A DNA stretch of 64,000 nt, from assembly GCA_006384855.1 (NCBI GenBank), contig VCJN01003207.1, forward strand, positions 62,001-126,000. The letters are read 5' to 3'. Position numbers and translations under genes: made by a program. The notes under the pieces are model-generated. The model saw nothing but the letters and a program-made list of their open reading frames with translations. It searched no databases and was not told the origin of the DNA. Below, piece after piece: positions 33,296 to 46,064 of this stretch; within the stretch, counting starts at the first letter, position 1; each line of letters opens with the position of its first letter. This DNA comes from Tetraselmis striata (Eukaryota; Chlorophyta; Chlorodendrophyceae; Chlorodendrales; Chlorodendraceae).

Positions 33296-36200
33296 GGGGG
33301 GGGGGGGGGGGGGGCACATAGATGGCTGGGCGCCATGCTGGAGGGGTGTTGATCGACCTGGCACGCGGTGGCCGGCAGGGATATACGTGCACGCAGCGGC
33401 GTACGAGCTCACGGAGGCTCGGCTTGCCACCTACCTTTCCGCCTCCCCCAAGCTGCCCCGCGGCGTCAGCGTCCACTGTCTCGTCGGCCGCGCCGAGGCG
33501 CGCGACGCGGAGATCACGCTGTACGCCACCGTGTGGCCGCCCGGCGAAGACGCGGCCGAGGTGGCGGCGGCGGCCCTTGCCCCGTACGGAGAGCCCTTCT
33601 TCGTAGGCTACGACGGAGTGTACCCATACAGCCAGGTACCCCCCCCCCCCCCCCCCCCGCGCTCTCCTCCCCTTCACCGCTTCACCTCCAGGGACGGCCG
33701 CTGCGCCCGCCCAGCCCACCAGATCCACCCAGCCGTCAGCGAGCCCCTGGCTTGCCAGGTGTTGTCTTTTATCATAGCACAGCTTCATCCCCCCTGGGCA
33801 CTGGCATGATCTGGCACACCCCCTCTCCCGCTGCCTCCTAAGCGACGAAGCAACAGCGGCAGCGAGCAGCAGCACCGGTGCGGACATGCATGGCGAGGCT
33901 CTCTCCACGCACAGGCACACAGCGGAATGACAGCCGATGTCCCTGCCGGCACCCTCACCCGCCCCCACCTTCGAATGGCCCATGTTTTTGGTTGTTGCTT
34001 CTAGCGGACACACCTCTGGCAAAGCTGATCCCGCGCCCAAGTCGCCTGATCAGCTGGGTGCGCCCTCGGTGTTGGTGGCAGACTCCGCCGCTGGCGCCGC
34101 TGGTGCAGCCGGCACCGCGGGGGGGCGCCCCCGCGCGCGGCCACCTGCACAGCGGGCGCTGCCTGGACCGCCTTGGCGAGACCCGCGTGTTTGGCGGCAC
34201 CAGCGGCCTGTTCATGCGGCCGGTGAGCGACGCAACGGCGGCGGCGGCGGCGCTGCTGGGCGTGTTCCAGTGGTGCCCCTCCCGGATGTGCGGCATCGAC
34301 TTCCAGCAGGCGGGCGGGGCCGTGGGTACTGTGCCCCTCCCCCCCCCCCCCCCCCCCCCCCCTCTTCCTTTGGCACCGACCTGCTGCCTGCACTGCCTTG
34401 AGATGTATAGTGTTGTTCCAGAGTGAGTCCTCGTAATGCGTAGCGCACAGCTCAAAGCTCAGTTCTGCTCAGGGTTTGCGCGCGCGAGGTGACACAAAAA
34501 TCTAGTTTACGCGGGGAAGAGCTGGCTCAAAGATATTCACCGCGTCAATTAGGCCACGGGCCACAATTTGGGCCAGTAGGGGAAAAATCATCCGCGGTTT
34601 TCATTCCTGAAACAACTCTATAGAGTGACCTCTAGTGCAGGGAGGCCGCCGCACCAAGAGGTGTGACCGAGGCATGTACGTGCGGGGCAGCTCACACCTT
34701 GGGTACATCGCCCGAATCCTTCGCATGTACCGGCAAACAGGAGCTTATGTACATCCATCCGGGGAGCAGCACCTGCCTGCATTCCAGCGATCCAGCGATC
34801 ATTCAAATCCACATTATTGAGATCCGTTGTTTTGTGCGATTTGTTGCAACTTTGTCCCCGCTTAGTCTTTGATGCTAAGCAGGCCAGCTGTCTTACGGCC
34901 TGGCGACGCGAACCTGCATAGAGTCCACTATTGGAAGCGCGCAGCGGGCAGCCCTCTGAAGGCCAGTGAATCCACATAGTTTCCCACAATGACGGCAGAG
35001 CTCGTGTCGCTTGTGCTGGGGAGGTGGGGGGGGGGGGGGGGTGCGTGCTCGTGCGTTGTGCGGTGCCAAGCAGGCTGCGGGGGCGCATGACGTCCGTTTG
35101 CATTGCTTTGAACATGCGGTGACTGCTCGCGGCAGAGCAGCCACTGCGCGGGTGTGGGGTAAGGTATCGGCGTTCCCACTCTCCTCAGCGACGCTGCGGT
35201 TGCGGCTGTGCTGAGGCTACCCGCCTATAGTCTCTTTGGCGGGCAAGGGGCAGCCTAGGCAGCCCCTGAACTCAATTCCGTCTCCTGTATGGCAAACGGT
35301 GCACCAAGTCTGCCGATGAGCGTGGGAGAGGGCCTGTTCCCGAAATTGAAATTGCACGGGGGTACAACATGCTATTTTGCGGCTCTCTGCCGCCCAGACT
35401 GAGTTGCTCTTAGGGCCTGCTATCTCTAACTCCGACGGGAAACACAATGTGGTATTACAGCCCAAGCTACCGGCCTGCCCCCTGTGGTGCCCAGCCCCCC
35501 CTCCGTCCTGCTGGGGCAGTTCCTCCTGGAACGGCAACATCCCCGGGAACAGCGATGTTGAGCCTTCGCAAGGGGGGGGGGGGCAGTGCATGGCGGGCAG
35601 GCTGTTTCCTTCCGGCCCATCTTGACTCTAGATGACCCGCCGTGCTCCCAACCCCTGGCTGTGCTCCGTTGGCAGGCGACGTGCCGCCGTCCGAGATGGC
35701 GTTTGGGCAGCGCAGCTGGGAGTGGAACGTAAGTCACGCCCGGCCTCGTCCCTCTCCGCCTGCGCGCCATCACGCCCGCATGCGGTGTCTGCCGTGCTGT
35801 GCAGCGTGTGATGGGATGCCGCATGTTTGCATGTGTGTGTGTGGGGGGTGGGGTGGGGGGGGGGGCAGGTGGTGTTCCACGGCAACTGGCTGGAGGGCAC
35901 CAGCGACGGCAGTTTGGAAAGCGAATGGATCCGGCGGGCGGCGCGGGCTGCCATCGCTGTCCCGGGCTTGGTGAGCGGCTACTACGCGGTGGACATCGTG
36001 AGAGCCCCCTCCACTCCCTTCCCGGCCTTCTCTCCATTTGTCACCACAGTGGTCACGCATGCGCCCCGGGTCCATCACAGCAAAGCGTCGCGGTTCCCAT
36101 GACTTCACCGGCCGCCACCGGCAGCCGTGGATTCCGCCGACCAATCGCCGCCGCGCGGGCATCCCCTCCCGGATGGCGCCTGGTGATGGCGGCGGCGGTT

Positions 36201-36556
36201 AAGCTCAGCTCTGCTTGCGCAGGGTAACAACGGACCGGAGGGCGCGCCTGGTCTGTACTCGGAGTTTGCTCGGTGCGTGGTCCCGAATACGCCCAGCAGG
36301 CCCACGGTGCAGCTGGCGACAGTATCCATGTTGCCCCAAGTTGTTTGGATGCACACTGTTGACTACCTGGAGCTTGAGTGTGTCCTTGTGTGCTTGGTCC
36401 TGTACGCCACAAGGGGGGGGCTTGCTTTGATTGCGAGTTTAAAATGTGTGGGCACATGTGGCAACTTGGCTTTATATAACAAAACTGTAATTCTGACATA
36501 TTAATTAGTCAAAAAATACATTTGTATATGTGTTTATTTACAGAAATGAATATATG

Positions 36557-36596
<40 letters not shown>

Positions 36597-36987
36597 TAGA
36601 GAGAGAGAGCGAGAGAGAGGGATGGGGTCGCGGTATCACTGCGACTCATCTGAAATCCAGCTCGAGCCTTGCGGGGATGTGATAAGCACCTCAAACTTCA
36701 TCCGCATACGTTTGCCGCGGTAGCACGTCATGCCATCGACGCTTTGATGCACGGCAGGACTGCGGGGTCGCTCCCCCCAGCTTCTCCACGGCGTTGTTTA
36801 TGAGGCATTGCCCGCTAGCGTGCAAGACTTGCTGAGGGTGCGCATGTGTCTGCGTCACAGGGCCTACGGCGAGAGCGGAGGGGCGCCGCACGTCGCACGC
36901 CTGTGCCGGCTGAAGAAGCAGGTCGACCCGGAGAACGTGCTCGCCAGGCACTTTCCGCTCTGCCCGCCTGTCCGCACACCAGCATGA
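31548..36987 (+). CDS. Secreted berberine-bridge-type FAD-linked oxidase
   Basis: Twelve exons join in phase to 553 residues: 31548-31942, 32081-32126, 32306-32458, 32609-32692, 32876-32934, 33065-33129, 33379-33635, 34082-34325, 35676-35728, 35869-35997, 36223-36272, 36861-36987. The N-terminus is a signal peptide (ALLLLAFLFASLATAAA). The FAD-binding PCMH domain shows RRPLCVVRPSTAAHVAALLR, RGGGHTLR, VPVGTHPAPGFGLLTQ/GGVGYLSRQEGLTLDHI and LWWAVRGAAPFFGVVT. The C-terminal BBE segment is AYGESGGAPHVARLCRLKKQ followed by VDPENVLARHF. Such flavoenzymes oxidise alcohols, sugars or alkaloids with O2 and release H2O2, here probably at the cell wall. I do not see the Cys that would give bicovalent FAD, while the His of GGGHTLR is the likely single attachment site. 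Intron 3 appears to have a GC donor. Intron 8 to exon 9 (34326-35675) is long and holds repeats. Confidence 0.85.
33220..33314. repeat. (GT)n followed by a 20-nt G run in intron
   Basis: A long GT tract (33220-33292) and an uninterrupted G run (33295-33314) in the intron before exon 33379 of the FAD oxidase gene; the 3' splice site lies about 64 bp downstream. Confidence 0.95.
34841..34970 (+). repeat. Dispersed repeat family B, copy 2
   Basis: Inside intron 8 of the FAD oxidase gene. Shares the ordered blocks of the copy at 4598-4712, including GGCCAGCTGTCTTACGGCC and GAACCTGCATAGAGTCCACTA. Confidence 0.7.
36561..36620. repeat. (TA)n-(GA)n microsatellite in intron
   Basis: TA dinucleotide run followed by a GA run in the last intron of the FAD oxidase gene. 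Confidence 0.9.
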
Positions 36988-39900
36988 CCGCGCCCGCGGT
37001 GAAGGTAGCGTCACATCGCATGTTCTAACCGGAGTATCTGATAGTGCGACATGCAAAGCGGCTACTCGGCACCGCCCAAGCCACGTCTCTCTTTGTTTGG
37101 GTCGGCATCTAGCTTCCACTTGTGACTCGCCCTCGGCGGCCATCAACCAATCGAACGCCCTCCCCCCCCCCCTCGCCCCCCCTCGCCCCCGCCCCCCGGC
37201 GGCCGGGTCTCAACTGCTGCGCACTCCACTGCTGCTGCTGCTGTAATGTGTAGGGGGAAAAGTATGTCGCTTAATTCTGTGGCGAGTCTTTGTCTGAGCG
37301 GCAGAGTTCTCAGCGCAATGATATTCCAATTCTGCAATAGCTATTCACCGAGTGGTCGCCCCGCAAAAAACAATTACACTGACCAAGGAAGCCACCCGGA
37401 ATTTGTGTGGGCTGCTGTATGCGGTGTGAACCCAGTAGCGACACCACATCCCGCGCCGCTTTGCATGCGCGCTGCAGCGGGCGCCGCACCGCCACTTATT
37501 CTTATGGTGGCTGTATCTCGTCACCACTGACCGCTGCCGTGCGGTAGTGGCTGGGCGAGCATCAACAGTTTGCCTCTAGCCACCGCTGAGCTTGAGACAC
37601 GGTCCGCACAGTTCTATCCAATTTCACATTCACATAGATATTATTATTGTGTGATAGCTTTGTTGTAACATGTTGTTGTTTGCGCTAACTTGTGTATATG
37701 ACATTATGATGTTGTTTATATGACGTTTGTGTCATGTAGTTGTCATGAGTATAAGCAACAACTACTGCTATTTCGACTATTCGGCTGTTTTGGCTATCAT
37801 TTCACTACATTTCCTAGTAGGACGTTGTACTACCGCGTAGTAATAATCGAAACAACATTACTCCGATATCAAAATGTCATTCAGCTTATTACCGCCTTCA
37901 AGTGCGCTGTCATGTCAGCAGCGCATCGCACAGTCACGTTGTGTCACTGTGACCATAAGTGCTACTCACCGACATATCTATCGTACGCATAAAACCTGGT
38001 CCACGTCCCTCCCCACCATCCACAGCACCCCTAAACCCTTATTATATCTACGAGGAGCCGTATGCATATCTGCGCTGTGGGATGGCTGGCACATCGTGAT
38101 GCCCGGCCATGCCTGTTCCATGTCGAGAGAGGTAGATAGGTTGTCGTCGCTCGTGCGGCTTGCAACCCACCCCGGCTCGAGATGGATGCGCCCCGTCTCG
38201 ATCAATTGCCTGTCGCGGTAACGGGTGAACTTCCTAGGGACGCCGTCGTACCATGCGGGCAGCTGGTTGGCCATACCGGGCGAGGCGAGGAACCGTGGAT
38301 GGTGCGTAACGCTGGTTGCAGGTGGCGGGTGGGCGCTGGTTGAGTACATGGGTTTGGGTTCGGTAGCTGGGAGAAGCCGACACCTTTTGCGGCACCGACA
38401 AGCCCATCATCGCGCGACTGAGCACGGAGTAGCTCACAACCAGGCCTTCCTCATTTGCACTCACATGCCGAGTAGCGAAATTGTGTACAAACAGCACACG
38501 CTGCTGAGTGAGGTTTATAGCTTGCTTAATTATTATCACATACTTAGTGGGGGCGACGTACTGGATAATGCCACCAGAGCGCGCGGACGGCATCAGTATT
38601 CAGGGCGCCGCCGCCCCAGGCTTTACGGGTGGGCTAAAGTTCAGCACCTTTCAGGTTCAGCGCCATGAGGGTGCTGTGGCAGCTGCGCTTCCCTTCCGCT
38701 GAGAACATTGGCCATGCTAGGATGTGGATGTTATTTTCTTATCTGTGGGGCGACAGTGGCTCCCATGTGTGGCGACAAGAAGGATGAGACGAACTACTGC
38801 TGATGATGCCTCGTGTCGGATGGGTACGCGAAATCTATGTGAGCAGAGGCCTTACCAACCCGTCCTGTGCGGGTCCCGGCGCAAGCTGAGGAGTGAGGGA
38901 GGGAGCGTGAAGCACGGAGAGTGGCTGGTGCCATGCCCCGGGGCGCCGCCGCACGCCAATAGGCAGCCACAGCGGCGCACGCTGTGCTAGTGCGCACCGT
39001 CAATGAGGTTTGATATCTGATAAGGTACTAAGGCCAACTCTACCTACTATCTTGTAGTACTACACATACAGTAGTGTACTGGCACTGATGACAACACAAT
39101 CGTTTTCATAAGCACGGCGTCACGTCGGCTTGCCGCCCACCACCCGTTCGTTCCTGTTGTTGGTTTTGGAGCGGCTTAAGCGACGGGTTTATCAATTCTC
39201 TCTGCCTGTATCCGATAGATGAAGAGTAGTCGAGCAGTAATGGTACAAGGTAGAAAGATGGCGCGTTGCTGCGTCCTCATCACCTCGGGATCTAGCGACT
39301 AGTCGCTGGCTGCGACGTCACTGCTCCGAAACCATGACAAAATCATAAGCGCACATGCATGAATAGAGATAGAGAGGGGGGAGAAGCCTTACATGGAGTT
39401 TGAGGGCATCACGCCAACCCAGTTGGGTAAACAACTAAGCCCTCTGATTATATATCTATACGATCTACCTAATATTCATCCGATTGTGTAGTCACAAAAA
39501 ATATACACATATATAAATATATATATATAAATAAACATATAAATATATAGATATCTATATCTATATCTATATGTATCTGATGATTTATGGCCAGCCGAGT
39601 CAGCCTGACTGCTAGCTCATCCTGCTCCCTTGGGCGACTGTGCATTACGCACGGAAACACATGATGACATACGCGGGGTGGGAAGCTCGTGGTAGGGCGG
39701 TAGTGCTTGCTATTCAGGCCGGCGGCAGCACTGCCGAGCAGCATCAAGCCAGCATTTACTACACCACTGCGGTAGCTGCTATTTGGCCCCGCAAGAGGAA
39801 ATTGGCGTGCGCGCATCAGGATAGCTGGAATATTTCAAGTCGCCGTACCTACATCTCGAAAACTCAAATGTATACAGAAGTCGGATATCACCGAGCTCGC

Positions 39901-40204
39901 ACAGCGGGATGATGCATACATGCGACACGGCAAAAAAGTTCAGCCACCACAGGCGGAAGGACTGGTGCAGCCCCCTATGCCTTCGGGCTGATTTCTGCAA
40001 TCAGGAGAGGGCGTCATTACAGCGTTTTTTTCAAAAGACACACAAACGGTTTCAATTTCGAGCGCAGGTAACATTCCACCTGATAAGCGGGCCTCAATTT
40101 CTTCTTTATATCTTGGGAGTTGAGCGCGTGTAAAAATACAAATGTGCAGAAACGGATCAGAGTCGCGAGGCGCACAGGCGGGCTGACTGCTGTCATTTGG
40201 GAAG
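36988..40204. other. Intergenic, 3.2 kb, no gene recognised
   Basis: C-rich at 37160-37200; AT-rich at 37620-37900 and at 39480-39580 (TATA-type repeat with TATATC units). A 123-codon minus frame at 37978-38349 and a plus frame ending near 38701 show no known motifs. I see no RNA gene. Confidence 0.45.
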
Positions 40205-42780
40205 TCAGCTCAAGTGGTGCTCTAGTCCAGCTTTTGGGTGCCCATCCCTGTGCTCAACCGCTGTCGAGAGCCCGGCCTCACCGAGTCGCTCCTCGCCGGC
40301 CCCATCGTCGCCATCCGCTGCGTTGCCCCAGCCGGCCTTGGCAGCATCGGCGGCGCCCTCGGCGCCTTGGGCCTTGGGGGTCTCGCAGTCTCCATGCAGG
40401 CACGGGTGGAGGTTGGTCTTGGGCTCCGTGATGCCGGCTACCCGGCAGAGGTCTTCCAGCGCCTGGGGAAACTCCTCGCTGCTGCGGACGTGCCTGTGGC
40501 CACACGCCACGGCGGCGGTTATGGACCGTGCCGTGCTTGGAGCACATAGATCGAGCCGCGTCGCAGTTCATGTGCGGGCCCATCCCACCACGGCACCGAC
40601 CACTCATCTGGGCGATGTGCGGCGTGATGCAAGGTGTTTCCGTCGTCCGATAAATGCCTGCTCATATGCGTGGGCTCATATGCGCGTTCCCTTGGCGCGC
40701 TCTGTGACGGCTCCGGGGTTGGCCGTGCCGTGCATGGGCCACGTAGGTATGGCCGCTATGCGGAGGCCTCATGACCAGGGACATGGCCCTGGAGCCCACG
40801 GGAACGGGTCTGAGCACTCACCAGCAGAAGAAGGAGTAGATGGACCACAGCGCGTCGCGCCGGTCCCACGAGCGGTAGACGCGGCCGGCCTCGTGCATGA
40901 GGTACGTCCGCAGCCAGGCGACGGTGACGTCCTCCGTCACGCAGCGGCTCCGCCAGCTGCCCACCGCCTGCACAAACAGGCCGCCCACCTCGCGGACGAT
41001 GCCCTCCGACACCATGTGGGAGCCCGTCTCCCGCATGAGGCGCAGCGCCTCGAGGCTCGAGCGCGCCGCCTCCGGCTCAAACAGCTTATTCCAGTAAAAG
41101 TCGACCATGTAGTGGTCCGCGTCCTCCTCGCCGCAGCGCGGGTCCGAGCTAGCCCACGCCGCGTCCAGCGTCATGCCTATCCAGATGTCCAGCGGCATCC
41201 AGTGCTGCAGGCGCTCCTGCCGGCTGTGGCGCGACATGCGCTCCGCCAGAGTCCTGCCGCCGGCCGCCATGGCAGCCTCAGAGCGACTCGGCAGCTGGTG
41301 GTGAGTTGCCTCCGACACAATGGCCGAGGCTTATCACCTAGATAGCCCAGGCTACAAATACCGAGTGCTCTGTTAGAGTTATATACGAAAATTCCGCCCG
41401 GCCCTCTGAGTGCTGCACGCTATGCGCTTGAGTAAGTTGACCTTATGCGGATTCGTGCCGCCCGGCCGTAAGACTGCTGGCCTGCTTAGCCTCAAAACCC
41501 CAGCAGGGACCAAGTTGTAAGAAGTTTCAGATTTCAAATCTCAGTTTATACGAAACTTCCATTTGCGGGAATTTATCAGCCCAGTGGGTGCCATCAAAGC
41601 AGCAAAACGCTCGAGCCAGTTCACACCCAATGGCGTTTCGAACAAACACGCATGCGCTTCTAGCATAGAAACACGGCCGGCTCCACTGCACTATGCCCCC
41701 CAGCCACGGCCCCTACGCGCCGCCCCGGCAGCCGGCCGCACGTACCACACGCGCCCAAAGTACTCGCGGCCGTAAAGGACCTGCGCGTCGCGGAGCTTCC
41801 TGAGGGAGAAGGCCGCCAGCTCGGCGTCAGGCTGGGGCAGGAAGGAGGGGTCGGCCGCCAGCGCGCGGATGATGTTGGACATGACGACGCGGATGGCGCC
41901 GTCCGGGAGGGGGAGCGCGCCGGGGATGATCATCATGGTGCGGGCGCGGGCGTAGTACAGCTTGCTCCGCGCGATTTCAGGCATCGGGGAGGCGGAGTAC
42001 TGCGGGGCAATGTCATTCGCATGGCGGCGCTCAGCGTGTCACATCGAGCGTCGGGGCCTACTCGCGGACTGACCGCGTGCCTGCCCCGGTGCTGCTTTGT
42101 CATCATCTCCCCGACAGCGACTCCGGGACACGTCAGGGGCGCGCATGCAGGAGGTGGGAGGTTGCCGTGTTGGCGGCATTGGCGTGGGCAGATGATCGGT
42201 GAGGTTGTACCTGGGGGACGCAGGACCAGTCCACCCAAACAAACTGGATGCCTTCGTGCGCGCTGCCGAGGCTCTCCCGGAGTTGCCGCAGCTGGAGCCG
42301 CGACATCGGGCAGAAGCCCGGCTCGGCGGCCGGCATCGGTTTGGGGCGGCTCCAGCGCCAGGAGACCACCGCGGTGGCATCCCAGACCGCATCAATGGCC
42401 TTGTGGTAGGGCACGTCCAGGTGGGTGTCGGCTCCCAGCTCCGATACCTCTTCGTAGCTGGGAAGGTACGCCGCGCTGCATACGTAAGCCCGCCGCAGCA
42501 GGCGCAGCGGCATCGTCTTGTACCGATCGGGCATGCCCTCGTGGAGACCGTGGATGGACTGCGACATCTCGTGGAAACCCTGGTTGGGCAGGTAGGACTG
42601 GCTCGCCTGGCATGGCAGCATGGGGCTCCCCTTGGGGATGGCCGGCACCTCCGCAGCACGGGTGATCTGGCTGAGCGTCTTCGATATGCCCCTGGAGTCG
42701 GGCCTCGTGCTCCCGGCGGGAATGCCAAGCGCAATGCCCGCCTCCGCACAACAGTCTGAATCTGCACCAACAGGGCACTG
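40205..42780 (-). CDS. HET-like WRW/WVDWSCVPQ-domain protein
   Basis: Four minus-strand exons join in phase: from about 42780 to 42211 (start not fixed; the frame is open from 42780 but no good ATG was chosen), 41746-41999, 40822-41253 and 40205-40493 (stop). About 510 residues. Exon 1 has AVVSWRWSRPKPMP followed 30 residues later by IQFVWVDWSCVPQ, joined at the splice to YSASPMPEIARSKLYYARA and, in exon 2, REYFGRVW completed by WTLAERMSRH in exon 3. The order (beta strand with SWRW, then WVDWSCVPQ, then a basic YYARA helix, then R.W.LAER) resembles the core of fungal HET and related HET/TIR-like domains, in which an R.W..QE-type motif closes the fold. I recall similar hypothetical proteins in other green algae, but no function is established. 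The C-terminal exon is Ala/Gly/Asp-rich. Confidence 0.6.
41436..41525 (-). repeat. Dispersed repeat family B, copy 3
   Basis: Reverse orientation copy inside the intron 41254-41745 of the HET-like gene; read on the minus strand it has ACAACTTGGTCCCTGC, CTAAGCAGGCCAGCAGTCTT, GAATCCGCATAAGGTCAAC in the family order. Confidence 0.65.
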
Positions 42781-42806
42781 CCATCAATGCCCCTCATTCA
42801 CCCCCG

Positions 42807-42895
42807 ATTGAAGGGTTTTAGGTTAATTAGGTTTTGGGAAAGTTAAAGCCCCAAACCCTACGATCATAAAGCCCAAGACCCTAAGCCCTAAAAAT
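42807..42895. repeat. Degenerate telomere-like motifs, head to head
   Basis: A cluster of TTTAGG/GGGTTTTAGG-like words on the left half and CCCTAA/CCCAAACCCTA-like words on the right half, between the LRR gene's stop and the next gene. The plant/green-algal telomere unit is TTTAGGG; the copies here are imperfect and few. Confidence 0.45.
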
Positions 42896-45800
42896 CAAAA
42901 CATGCACGCCTTGTGCCGGTAGCTGTCCCAGAGGCTGCTCACCCTCCGCTCCATACTTGCGCCCTCTGTGCCTCTTGACTGCCATGAAGACGAACACAGC
43001 CAGCACGCCGGCCGCCAGCACAGCCGCCACCGCTGCTATCCAGGCGATGGTGGACGGACTGGTCCTGGGCGGCGGCTCAGATGTCGGCGCAGTCTCAGCC
43101 TGCGGCTCCGGCTGCTGCCCAGGCCGGGGAGGGAGGCTCCTGTGATCACCACAGTGGGCATTGGGGAGCGCGATGCACGGGCAGGCAGAGGTGAAGGATG
43201 CACACCTCGCATCATGAGACACAGAGGTACAGGCGCCGATGCAGTGATAAACAAGTATATGATGAATCCGAGCTCGCACAGCCTGTAAAAAGGTCAACAC
43301 TAGGGCGGAGTCGAGTTGTCCCTTATCAAGTTGTCAAGTGCTATCAAATTATATAAGGGGTCATATCAAATGTCCCCTACCAAGTTATCACGTTGTCCCT
43401 TATCAAGTTGTCAAGTGTATCAAGTTATATAAGGGTCACATCAAATGTTCCCTATCAAGTTATGAAGTGTATCAAGTTCTATAAGGAATTATATCAAGTT
43501 GTCCCTTAGAAAGTTTCAATTTACCCCTTATCAAGTCTTCAAGTATACATCAAGTCACATAAGGGTTGTATCAACTGTCCCTATCTGTAGGGCGCGCGCA
43601 CATCAAACATCAGCGCCACATCACAATATGCCAATATGGGTCTCATCGGTGCGTCGGCACCCGTACGCCAACAGAGTGCCGCGCTGTAGCCGGTCTCGAA
43701 TAACGGCCCACTGCGCTAACAATGGGACGGTTTATACCGACCTTTGGGATATCTCGGGGCCAAGCAGTGGCAGTGGGATTGCGCTTTACTTTGTGCCAGG
43801 GGGGGGGGGGGGGGGATACCATGACGCAGGGGGCGCTGAATTCTCCAGCCGCAGGCTGGTCTCCGTGGCGTCCCTGGACAAAAAGCCACATGCGTCCGCA
43901 TTTCAGTGCCGTGCGGGGGCCGAACGCTCCACGAGCGGCCACGTAGGCATGCGGAGTCTGGTTGGGGCTGTGCCGGGACGTACAGAGACAACGATGGAAA
44001 CTTGAGGAAGCTGGCTGGGATGTCTCCGGTCAGGTTGTTCCCGCTCAAGGTCCTGCACATCCGCGCGACCCGGGAGCTTACTGCCCACAGCACAAACCCA
44101 AGCTGCCAAGCCATGGTGTGCGCGGGATTGAGTAGGGAGTAGGCGAGAGGATGCTGCGTGGCACGGAGGCATGCGGCCTGGGGCTGGGGGCAGGCATGGC
44201 ACAGAATTGGGCGAGGGGCTACATACAGCGAGCGCAGGGAAATCATGGCGCTCCACTCGGTAGGGATTGTGCCCGTCAGGTTGTTGTCGCCCAGATTGCT
44301 GTGCAAAGGGAGAAGCATGCGGCGGGCGGTGGCAGTGAGAGACACGACAGGGCGCTGCGCCAGACAGACAGAGTAGGTAGTGGTGCGGATATGGGAGACG
44401 CTCAAAAATATGGCGGCTCACATCCGCTGCAGGCGCGTCAGAGCTGCCCACGCATGTCCCGGCAGGGTGCCGTTGAAATGGTTGGCATCCAGGCTGACCT
44501 CAGTCAGCGTTGAGATATTGCCGAGCGCCACCGGCAGCGCTCCGGATAAGGCGTTCATGCTCAGATCCCTGCGCCAACAGCACACAAGCAGCTCATATGC
44601 CTGCGCATCCGTGGAGACAGGGGTGCAGATACGAACACGAGCATCGGCACAGCATGGCCGCGGTCACGCACAGCTCCCGCAGCCGTGGCATGAGCCCCCA
44701 TGCGGGAGGTACTTGACCGGCAATCCGGTTTCCGCGCAGGTTCCTGCAGCGCCACAGCTGGGTGTGAATGCCGTGCAGTGTTGTGGGAGGATTGCGGCAC
44801 TTTTCATTTGCGAGTCCAAAGGAGGCAGCGTGCGTCACGGGGGGAGGGGGGGGGGGGGGGGGGGGGGGCTGGGAGCTGAGTATCGTGCTTGTCAAGGGTG
44901 ATGCAAGGGCGGTGTGCGCACAGCTGCTCCAGCATACTCAGCAGCCCCCATTCAGGGGGCAGCGGGCCAGTCAGCTGGTTCTCGCGCAGCTGCAGGCGCT
45001 CCACGTTGCGCATGCCGGCCCAACTGGCAGGCATGGTCCCGGTCAGGTTGTTGGAGTCCATGCGGAGCTGCTCCATTGCTAGGAGTGCCGACCATGACGC
45101 GGGAAGGGCGCCTGAGAGCTCGTTGCTATGCAGGTCGACATACTTGAGGCCTGCATTGGCGCCCCACTGTGAGGGGATGGGCCCGCTGAAGCTGTTGTCA
45201 CTCAAGTCCCTGTGGGCGACAGGCAGCGAATCTCTCACCACTGTGTCAGTTGAGCAGGACAGTGGCAGTGTCGTATCCGTTGGCTGTCAAGGTGGTGTGG
45301 AGGGTCCTCCAAGAGGGACCTCACAAGTCAATGCTGTCCTGATGGATGCCAAGGATGGACCATGATACCGGCAATGTGCCGGTCATGCGGTTCCGCTGAA
45401 GATACAGGTCTGCCATGTAGTCCAGCTTGGAGAATGCCTCTGGCAGGGGCCCTGTCAGATTCATGTAGGCCAAGTCCCTGCAGGGTCGGCGGCATGTAAG
45501 TCAGCAGGGTCTCAGACGCCAGGCATGCGGCTCCAGCCGCTAGAGGTGGGTACGGGGGGGTGTAAACTCACAGAAGCTCCTGACACGCCAGGGTAGGCGA
45601 ATATCGTACTGGTCACCAAGCACATGACGGCGTGATTATGGTGATACACGGCATCATGATACACGGCATCATGAGCGCTAGGGCTATGCCACGCCGTTCG
45701 CAATGACACGCTGTTTGCAAGAGCCTCTGGCAGCCAAGTTCCCCGGAGGCTCGACTTGCATCCCTGCATAGGTGCCTTGTAAGGTGATGCCGACTTCCGG

Positions 45801-46026
45801 TAAGAGCGCGGGCGGACGGACCCCAACGGAGCGAGTTCAAACCACAACATGTCCCCCTTTCCCCGTCTATCAATAAACCTTCCTGCTTTATCAATATCAG
45901 GACCCACCAATGCTGCAGAAGGCATGGAACAGTAACGTTGTCGTCATGTCCGCCACAGTGGATGAACGCAATCGAAGCCTTTTTCAATCGAGGCGTTTTG
46001 TAAGTGTTGTAGCAGATATACATAAT

Positions 46027-46064
<38 letters not shown>

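Noticed and set aside
33159-34040. A 293-codon minus-strand open frame
   Set aside because: It is antisense to the FAD oxidase exons and includes translated CA repeats and C runs.
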